DNA of 5,245 nucleotides from an uncultured Fastidiosipila sp. (GTDB taxonomy: Bacteria > Bacillota > Clostridia > Saccharofermentanales > Fastidiosipilaceae): positions 1 through 5,245 of the forward strand of contig CALLQJ010000348.1 of assembly GCA_938014865.1 (NCBI GenBank). Direction: 5' to 3'. Made by a program: the position numbers and the translations under genes. Below the pieces are notes generated by a model. It did no database searches, was not told where the DNA came from, and was given only the letters and a program-made list of their open reading frames with translations. How positions within the stretch are numbered: the stretch's first letter is position 1; each line of letters begins with the position of its first letter. Below, one piece after another: positions 1 to 5,245 of this stretch.

Positions 1-584
1 TCTAAAAGAGCACCTGCCGTTTTCCCGTCGTCTTCATAGTGCAGAATGTCCAGATCATTGATCCGGAAGGCCACTTCATTGCCCTTTTTAATGACTTCCA
101 TGCGGAAATAATCCATGCCGGGATAGTAATTCGGGATCGGGTCGCCGGCCATGGCTACGAGGTGGAAGCCGTAGCTTTTTCGCAGATTGCAGGTATGAAA
201 GGCGATTTCATCGGGCTCTTTGCGGCGGTAATAGGAAATATGAAAGGTGTCGATATCACCGCTGTGGTACTGTTTATAGATCCCCGTTCTTTTTTCCAGA
301 GAGGGGTCAAAAAGGTCTTTGCCGTTTCGTCCCTTTGCGGCGAAGAAGAGCATACAGAGTCCTTTTTCTTCGAGCGGCTTAAAGTCCCAGGTGATGCGCA
401 AATCGGAAGGAAAATCCTCATTGCACCAGAGCACGTAATTGGCCTTTTGTCCCAAACCTTCTTCCAGAGCATTCTCCATCAGCATGCCGTTTTCGGAAAA
501 GCTCAGCCGGGCCTGCCCTTCCAAAATAAAATCCTTAATGTCGTCTTCTCGGGTGAGTGTGCGTTCATAAATTAAACGGTCCAT
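1..584 (-). CDS. yesU: DUF1961 family protein, YesU-like (3' end beyond window)
   Basis: An open frame starts at ATG 584-582 and runs without a stop to the window edge, giving 194 codons. B. subtilis YesU is about 220 residues, so roughly 25 C-terminal residues are missing. The sequence resembles YesU as I remember it, with these landmarks: LWC at 52-54, TWDF at 65-68, GLCMLFFAAKGRNGKDLFDP at 75-94, YHSGDIDTFHISYYRRK at 106-122, and TCNLRKSYGFHLVAMAGDP at 131-149. The family (DUF1961) has a concanavalin A-like lectin/glucanase beta-sandwich fold and no established activity. No signal peptide is seen, so it is probably cytoplasmic. The start is supported by an AGGA Shine-Dalgarno 7 nt upstream. 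It is the third gene of the operon, 118 nt after the YetA-like lyase gene. A role in binding or processing rhamnogalacturonan oligosaccharides is inferred from context only. Family assignment is confident; function is unknown. Confidence 0.9.
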   Translation of the reverse strand, partial: MDRLIYERTLTREDDIKDFILEGQARLSFSENGMLMENALEEGLGQKANYVLWCNEDFPSDLRITWDFKPLEEKGLCMLFFAAKGRNGKDLFDPSLEKRTGIYKQYHSGDIDTFHISYYRRKEPDEIAFHTCNLRKSYGFHLVAMAGDPIPNYYPGMDYFRMEVIKKGNEVAFRINDLDILHYEDDGKTAGALL

Positions 585-591
585 TTTTCTG

Positions 592-600
592 TCCTGCCTT
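592..600 (-). promoter_or_regulatory. Ribosome binding site of the yesU-like gene
   Basis: On the minus strand the sequence AAGGCAGGA precedes the ATG at 584. Its AGGA core (592-595) is 7 nt from the start codon, a normal Shine-Dalgarno spacing. It supports the choice of this start, which is also where resemblance to YesU begins. Confidence 0.6.
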
Positions 601-609
601 TCTTTTTAA

Positions 610-630
610 ATCGTGAATCGTTTATCGTTT
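610..630. repeat. Three tandem 7-bp repeats, ATCGTKW
   Basis: Read on the plus strand, three heptamers follow one another with no gap: ATCGTGA, ATCGTTT, ATCGTTT. On the coding (minus) strand they read AAACGAT, AAACGAT, TCACGAT. They lie 26 to 46 nt upstream of the yesU-like ATG, just ahead of its ribosome binding site. A further TCGTTTTTT occurs at 643-651. The repeat could be an operator, part of the mRNA leader, or chance in AT-rich sequence; the sequence does not decide. Confidence 0.5.
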
Positions 631-652
631 CTGTAAATCTTTTCGTTTTTTA

Positions 653-674
653 ATCGAGTAATTTTCCCCTCGAT
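653..674. repeat. Inverted repeat in the yetA-yesU gap
   Basis: ATCGAG (653-658) and CTCGAT (669-674) form a perfect 6-bp inverted repeat around a 10-nt spacer. In the operon mRNA it would fold into a modest hairpin. It is followed by A-rich rather than U-rich sequence, so it is not a canonical intrinsic terminator for the minus strand. It could be a protein-binding palindrome or a hairpin marking the 3' end of the lyase message. The stem is short and could be coincidental. Confidence 0.4.
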
Positions 675-702
675 CGCTTACTATCAAAATATCGCCCTGA
701 AA

Positions 703-3330
703 TCAGGCTTTGTAATAATAATCTTCTTTATCCGTGCCGATAAGGGCTTCGATTTCGTCGAGCGTTTCCGGCAATTCCTCCCGGATCATATCCAGGGCAC
801 AGATCGCATTCAGGCCGAACTGCGCGGCAAAATTCGTGGAAATCATCGGAATTTCCTCGAGCCTGGCATGATTGCCTTTGTTTTCCGCAATCCGGAGCGC
901 AAAGCCCTCGCGATTGCCGGGCTGTATGAGCGTTTCCAGCAAAATCCGCCAGGTCGTGCGGGCAAGCTCGGCGTCTTTATAATAATGTGCACCGTATGCG
1001 GCAATGCCCGAGGCCATGAAGGGCAGCGAAAAATCCCGGTCCCCGATGATGCCGCCGGACGCCTTCTGCTGTTCTTCCTTGCTGAGGTAGTAGAAACGTC
1101 CGTAGTCGGCCAGCATTTTAGCCCATTCTTTGTCTTCGAGGATATACGCCATTTCATACCAGATCTGCGGGGCCCCCATACAAATCTGAAGATGCGTTCC
1201 GCCGGTCGTGCGCTCACCGATATAGCCCAGATGATAGCTTTCCGGGTCAAATTCAAAATCCGGACCCGAGACCAGCTGCAGCGGGGCTTGCTTAATATCT
1301 TCCATGCCGACCAGCATTTTATCCCGGTAGCTGCCGTGTCCGGTCATCTCCCAATAGGTCAGCCAGTTTGAACAAAGCGATGACCAGTCCGGTCCGCTGC
1401 GGGCATGGGTCGGAAGCTTCATCTCTTCTTTGTCATAAAAGTCGCCCAGAGGATCCTTGGCCAGAAGACTTCTCTCATTGTCTTTGACTTCCGTGAAAAT
1501 TTCTTCGAGGCGGCGGTCACCGCTGAGGTAGTAAAGGTAACGGTGATGATAGGCCATGGAAATACGGGCTTCTTTACAGGGGCAGCCCCAGTGGCTGACA
1601 TTGTGCCGGGAGCCCAAGCCTTTATAAGGCCCCGCATGATAGACATCGACCTCCGAACTGTGACGTGACAAATTGGCCGCCAGCTTAAAGACATCGGCCC
1701 TGCCGCTGCGCATAAAGTAAAGCCAGAGCCACAAGGTCGGCACCAGTTCGGTATTGTCCCAGCCGTAGCCGCCCATGTCATATTTCCAGACATGCCGGAC
1801 CGGATCATAACTGTGCATGAAGTCGCCGTAATTATAAAAACCGTACCAATTTCTCTGCTCTACCTCCTGCTTATAAAAGCAGAAGAGTTTTTCGAGCTGA
1901 TCTTCCAGCCAGCGCTCGCTTTCCGTCTCATACGACGGCAGCGACCAGAACCCGAAGACCTGATGCGCATGGTAGAATTCCGGTGCCGCCGTATAAATTA
2001 AGGGTTCCTGCAGCATCAAGGCAAAATTATCCAGCGCCTCATCCGAAGGGATCAGGACGTCCTCCAGACGGATACAGAGCTCATTGGTATTCGAAACCCC
2101 CTGCGGCTGTCCGCCCTTATAATCGTAGCCTTCATAATAGACCTGATTATAGCCGCGCTGCGCATAATGCCGGAAATCAAAAGCCTCCGCCTCCGGCGTC
2201 CTGAGCCAGAGCACGGCTTCCCCCGTGTCCCGGGTAAGTCCCCTGATCTCCGTCCCCATCGGATACTTCTGCCAGAAATCTTTGATGCCCAGAACAAAAG
2301 CACCGGCTTCCGTACCGAAGGCCGTAACCCCGGATGTTCTGAAGCCGTCGAGGCAGGCAATGCTGCTGACATCCTTTTCATCAATGCTTTTCTTGATGCC
2401 GAAATGGGACACGCTGTCCTGATAAAAACTGTAATTGGACCACAAGGGCATATCGTCCATGATTTTATCCAGCAAGGCCGCAAGCTCCGCATCGGTTTTC
2501 AGCACGTCGCCCTTAAACTGTTCCCGGTAAATCGCCCGGTCGAGTTTCGGCCGCCAAGGAAGAATCTGTGCGGAGATTTCATGGAAGACGCCGTGATCGC
2601 CCTTGAATTTGACGTGGCGATTATAGTGCCGCCCTGCTGCCCTGAACTTAAAGGCAATGCCTAAACCCTTCAAATAGTCTTTGTTTTCATCCCCTTCATA
2701 AATAAAGGTGTGCATGAAATTCAAGTCACGGGAATCTTCCGTAATTTCCAGACGAATGATAAAAGAAGAATTTTCTTCCTTTGCCGCATTCTTGAAGCGG
2801 CCGCGATAGACAAAAGAAAGCGCATAAGGCCCGCTGTCCTCAAGCTTCACCTCATCGGCGGCCCCGTAATAGGTCTTTTCCTGCGTCAGGCACTCGCCGT
2901 CCTGTTTTTTATGTTCTTCCAGGATCAAGACGGCCCGCGCCTCTTCCAGCCGCGTCTTCCCGTTCAGCTTCGCCTGCCGGATCAAAAGACTGCCGTCTTT
3001 CGGGATCTCTACTTCCAGATAAGGATTTTTAACCCGATAAAGATCCTCCGTCTCCCGGCAGGAAAGTGCCGTCTCCTGCACGGCAGGTCCGGGGAGCACT
3101 TCGATCTCTTCCCCTGCTTCTGCCGCTGCGGCTGAATGGGCCGTCCATTTTATGCTGCCGTCCGGCCAGTACGCCGTCACCCGTGTGTTCATCCGGATTT
3201 TTTCCCCTGAGCTGTTCAGGGCGTAAAATTCCTGGCCCGGAAAGTACTCGCCTTTTTCCCAATATCCGCCCCAGCGGGCCGTCCCCTCCAAAGCAAAGTC
3301 AGGATTTTCCTTTAAAATATGAACTTTCAT
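703..3330 (-). CDS. yetA: PL26/YetA-like exo-rhamnogalacturonan lyase family protein
   Basis: The complete protein has 875 residues, close to B. subtilis YetA (about 857). The family's three-part layout fits. An N-terminal RIFT-barrel-like domain (about 1-85) carries WPDGSIKWTAH at 55-65. A central beta-sandwich region spans about 95-440. A C-terminal alpha/alpha-toroid (about 450-870) contains NWYGFYNYGDF (494-504), KYDMGGYGWDNTE (516-528), SHWGCPCKEARIS (579-591) and RSGPDWSSLCSNW (644-656). The founding characterised member, Penicillium PcRGLX (PL26), releases unsaturated galacturonosyl-rhamnose from chain ends of rhamnogalacturonan I by beta-elimination. Bacterial YetA-type proteins are much less studied, so the activity here is inferred. 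I cannot assign catalytic residues by eye. No signal peptide is seen, suggesting a cytoplasmic enzyme acting on imported oligosaccharides. The ATG lies 2 nt after the upstream GH2-like stop codon, with AGAGG 7 nt before it, so the two genes are probably translationally coupled. No frameshift is apparent. Gene symbol is by family resemblance. Confidence 0.9.
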   Translation of the reverse strand: MKVHILKENPDFALEGTARWGGYWEKGEYFPGQEFYALNSSGEKIRMNTRVTAYWPDGSIKWTAHSAAAAEAGEEIEVLPGPAVQETALSCRETEDLYRVKNPYLEVEIPKDGSLLIRQAKLNGKTRLEEARAVLILEEHKKQDGECLTQEKTYYGAADEVKLEDSGPYALSFVYRGRFKNAAKEENSSFIIRLEITEDSRDLNFMHTFIYEGDENKDYLKGLGIAFKFRAAGRHYNRHVKFKGDHGVFHEISAQILPWRPKLDRAIYREQFKGDVLKTDAELAALLDKIMDDMPLWSNYSFYQDSVSHFGIKKSIDEKDVSSIACLDGFRTSGVTAFGTEAGAFVLGIKDFWQKYPMGTEIRGLTRDTGEAVLWLRTPEAEAFDFRHYAQRGYNQVYYEGYDYKGGQPQGVSNTNELCIRLEDVLIPSDEALDNFALMLQEPLIYTAAPEFYHAHQVFGFWSLPSYETESERWLEDQLEKLFCFYKQEVEQRNWYGFYNYGDFMHSYDPVRHVWKYDMGGYGWDNTELVPTLWLWLYFMRSGRADVFKLAANLSRHSSEVDVYHAGPYKGLGSRHNVSHWGCPCKEARISMAYHHRYLYYLSGDRRLEEIFTEVKDNERSLLAKDPLGDFYDKEEMKLPTHARSGPDWSSLCSNWLTYWEMTGHGSYRDKMLVGMEDIKQAPLQLVSGPDFEFDPESYHLGYIGERTTGGTHLQICMGAPQIWYEMAYILEDKEWAKMLADYGRFYYLSKEEQQKASGGIIGDRDFSLPFMASGIAAYGAHYYKDAELARTTWRILLETLIQPGNREGFALRIAENKGNHARLEEIPMISTNFAAQFGLNAICALDMIREELPETLDEIEALIGTDKEDYYYKA

Positions 3331-3332
3331 TG

Positions 3333-5245
3333 TTATGCCTCTATTTCTTTTGTTTTGGAGCGCGTTAAATTCGCCCCTTTATTCTCTATCCCCGTATACT
3401 GTCTTGTCTCTTCCGCATCGCTGCCCGTCATGAGATGCAGCGCCGCCGCCTGAAACAAGGCATAGGACCTGTTTTCCGCAAAAACCCAGCCTTCGCCGTT
3501 AAGCTGCCAGCTGCAGGCGGGCGGCTGCCCGTAAGCGGACAAAATCTCAAGTTCCAGGCTTTGTGTCCGGCAGAGATCAGGGATTTCCATCCGCTGCTCC
3601 CCTATTTTGTTTTTCAAATGAAAAGCAAAGCGCTTCTCCTCCCGGCTTTCCTCATCAAAGAAACGCAAAACCGCCTCCTTGATCGCTCCGCCGCGCATAC
3701 GATCCCGCTGTTCGGGCAGGAACAAAAGCCCTTTAAACCTCTGCGTCTCCGGGAAGTCAATCCTCAGCTTAATCGGAAAGCGCTCTGCCTCAATCCGGCT
3801 CGCCTGATGCGGATCCCAGGAGAAAAGCCCGTCCCCTCCTTTTATCTTCCGGGCGCCGGGACAGCTGAGTTTCGGCTGCAGGGCTTCCATACGTGTGATC
3901 GGAAACAGACATTTTTTGAAGGCCGAAAAATCGATTGAAGCCTGCGGGGCAAACGCCTCCGATGCCAGATAGTCCAGCAAAGAGCGTGCAAAAGCCCGCT
4001 CCTCCGGCAAGGCCGGGCTTTGCTTTTTAATGACCTCATAAAGATCAATGCCCGAAACTAAAAGACGTCCCTCACAGGCCTTCGCCTGCCACAAAAGCGC
4101 CAGCGAAAAGCTGCGGTTCCAGTCGTCAATCTGCCGGATTAAAAACTCTGCCTGCGGCAAGCTGCGCATATTCACGGCACGGCTGTTTTTTAAGAGCCGC
4201 TCCCACTGCACGCCGCCGTCTTTCGCCGTCGGGAAACGCGAAAAAGCGGCACTGTCATCCGCGATCAAAAGGCCCAGGCTGCGGACCCAGGAAGGCCCCA
4301 TCTGGCTGTTCCAGTAAATATTCTTATAGCTGCTTCCCGGACTGTCATAGGAAAGGTCCGAAAAGCGCGGGAAATACAGGACGCGTCGGCCTTCACGAAG
4401 TGCCTCTTCCGTTTCGACGATATCCTGCGAGACCACAAGGTCCGGACGCTTCAGAATATCCGTGCTGCTCACGGCGTCTTCCGCCGCTTCCTTTTCACAG
4501 ATATAAAGCGGGAATGTGTTTTCACTTTCCCCGAGGCGCAGACTTAATTCATACGCACCGGGCTCGTAATCTTTTGTATTCAGATAAAGCTGAGGCAATA
4601 CGGTGTTTCTGCCGCAGCGAATCACGGGCGGCGCCGGTACAAAGGCACTTCGTATCGTAATCCCGTCCTTTTTGACAGCCCAGATCAGCTCGGCATCCAA
4701 GATAGGCTCCGCCCCGTAATGGGCAATTTCCAAGGGAACTTCGATCTCATCGCCTTGCGTGAAGACATAAGAAGGGAGCCTGGTCGTAATCACCGTATCC
4801 TGACAGAAACGGCGGAATTCTTCCGCTTTGACATAGCCCTTATTCTCCCAGAAAGGATCCAGGAAACCGACCAAAGCCGTCCCCTGCCCCGTATAATCCC
4901 GCAGATCCAAAAGCTCGAATCCTTTGATCTGAGGCGTCCTGAGATTCGCCTCAATGTCTTCTTTATAAAGCCGCAGCTGCTGCCTTGCCGATGCCTCCGA
5001 CATCGCTTGATTCAAGGACAAAAGCCCGGCCTCTTCGGCTCTTGCTTTAAAGAGCTCAAAATTATCGGGTCGCATCAAGGCCTTTTTTTCGGCGTACTTT
5101 TCAATCACGGAAAAGTCCGGATAGCGGCACCACTGTCCGAGTTCATGGCCCATGACCGGCAAGTCACAGTCTTCGAGCGACACACGGTAGTCCCGGCCTT
5201 TCCAGCCCGCTTCATTGCGGATGCTGCCGCCCGGAATCGGTCCGA
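3333..5245 (-). CDS. Glycoside hydrolase family 2-like enzyme (5' end beyond window)
   Basis: This frame is open to the window edge, so 636 C-terminal residues are visible and the true start lies outside. The GTG at 5183-5181 is an internal valine codon: the 20 residues before it (ending NEAGWKGRDYR) continue the same domain. Residues 29-39 read PVMGHELGQWC, matching the end of the TIM barrel in a GH2 subgroup known mainly from Bacteroidetes. Glu34 is the candidate nucleophile. LRTPQIKGFELLDLRDYTGQ (101-120) and TALVGFLDPFWENKGYV (122-138) close the barrel. An Ig-like beta-sandwich follows (about 155-250), then a Rossmann-like region with SRFPTAKDGGVQWERLL (335-351) and GRLLVSGIDLYEV (392-404). 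A galactose-binding (F5/8-type) domain is likely at about 470-590 (FKGLLFLPEQRDRMRGGAI). The expected acid/base Glu and the sugar-binding N-terminal domain lie beyond the edge. Substrate is not readable; beta-galactoside or beta-glucuronide removal from rhamnogalacturonan fragments is a guess from context. It is the first visible gene of the operon. Confidence 0.8.
   Translation of the reverse strand, partial: GPIPGGSIRNEAGWKGRDYRVSLEDCDLPVMGHELGQWCRYPDFSVIEKYAEKKALMRPDNFELFKARAEEAGLLSLNQAMSEASARQQLRLYKEDIEANLRTPQIKGFELLDLRDYTGQGTALVGFLDPFWENKGYVKAEEFRRFCQDTVITTRLPSYVFTQGDEIEVPLEIAHYGAEPILDAELIWAVKKDGITIRSAFVPAPPVIRCGRNTVLPQLYLNTKDYEPGAYELSLRLGESENTFPLYICEKEAAEDAVSSTDILKRPDLVVSQDIVETEEALREGRRVLYFPRFSDLSYDSPGSSYKNIYWNSQMGPSWVRSLGLLIADDSAAFSRFPTAKDGGVQWERLLKNSRAVNMRSLPQAEFLIRQIDDWNRSFSLALLWQAKACEGRLLVSGIDLYEVIKKQSPALPEERAFARSLLDYLASEAFAPQASIDFSAFKKCLFPITRMEALQPKLSCPGARKIKGGDGLFSWDPHQASRIEAERFPIKLRIDFPETQRFKGLLFLPEQRDRMRGGAIKEAVLRFFDEESREEKRFAFHLKNKIGEQRMEIPDLCRTQSLELEILSAYGQPPACSWQLNGEGWVFAENRSYALFQAAALHLMTGSDAEETRQYTGIENKGANLTRSKTKEIEA
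3338..3342 (-). promoter_or_regulatory. Ribosome binding site of the YetA-like gene, inside the upstream gene
   Basis: On the minus strand AGAGG lies 7 nt before the ATG at 3330 and within the last codons of the GH2-like gene, whose TAA occupies 3335-3333. This arrangement supports the start and suggests that translation of the two genes is coupled. Confidence 0.65.

Noticed and set aside
155..472. Minus-strand open frame of 105 codons
   Set aside because: It is in a different frame from the YesU-like gene over the same bases; its product is low in recognisable motifs, whereas the other frame matches YesU throughout.
39..575. A 178-codon open frame on the plus strand
   Set aside because: It lies wholly antisense to the YesU-like gene, which has clear family motifs and a ribosome binding site. 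The plus-strand protein resembles nothing I recognise and is a frame shadow.
610..685. Possible catabolite-repression (cre) site
   Set aside because: Segments such as AGTAAGCGATCGAG share the central part of the cre consensus but miss the outer TG and CA positions; too weak to call.
691..712. Possible terminator at the end of the YetA-like gene (CCTGA/TCAGG)
   Set aside because: The 5-bp stem has only a 2-nt loop, overlaps the stop codon, and has no U tract after it.
868..1371. A 167-codon plus-strand open frame, with others at 2167-2664, 2710-3135 and 3435-3938
   Set aside because: All are antisense to the YetA-like or GH2-like genes, show no recognisable family, and are explained by the codon use of the real genes.
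1..5245. Mobile elements, CRISPR arrays, tRNA or rRNA genes
   Set aside because: None seen. Coding sequence fills all but 120 nt of the window, and I found no long repeats or RNA gene landmarks.

Overview
The window is a fully coding, single-strand stretch of a carbohydrate-utilisation operon, transcribed right to left (minus strand). Three genes are visible. In transcription order they are a 5'-truncated glycoside hydrolase family 2-like enzyme (window edge to 3333), a complete PL26/YetA-like exo-rhamnogalacturonan lyase family protein (3330-703), and a 3'-truncated DUF1961/YesU-like protein (584 to the window edge). Both edge genes run off the window. Nothing on the plus strand looks like a real gene.

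Organism: most likely a Bacillota (Firmicutes) bacterium. YetA and YesU are both encoded in the rhamnogalacturonan (yes/yet/lpl) region of Bacillus subtilis. Purine-rich Shine-Dalgarno sites (AGAGG, AGGA) sit about 7 nt before the two visible starts. Base composition looks balanced (not AT-rich by eye), so a low-GC Bacillus or Clostridium of the classical type is less likely than a mid-GC Clostridia or Paenibacillus-like lineage. The genus cannot be fixed from this window.

How the genes may work together: no signal peptide is visible at either complete N-terminus, which fits intracellular breakdown of imported pectin oligosaccharides. The lyase-family protein would cut the rhamnogalacturonan I backbone from an end. 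The GH2-like enzyme would remove a terminal sugar from the same or a related oligosaccharide. The YesU-like protein has a lectin/glucanase-like family fold and no known activity. The first two genes are translationally coupled (2-nt gap). The third follows a 118-nt AT-rich gap that holds a short tandem repeat and an inverted repeat.

The window shows a recognisable catabolic module rather than a wholly new system. The parts most worth attention are the uncharacterised YesU-like protein, the GH2/YetA/YesU combination, and the structured gap in front of yesU.
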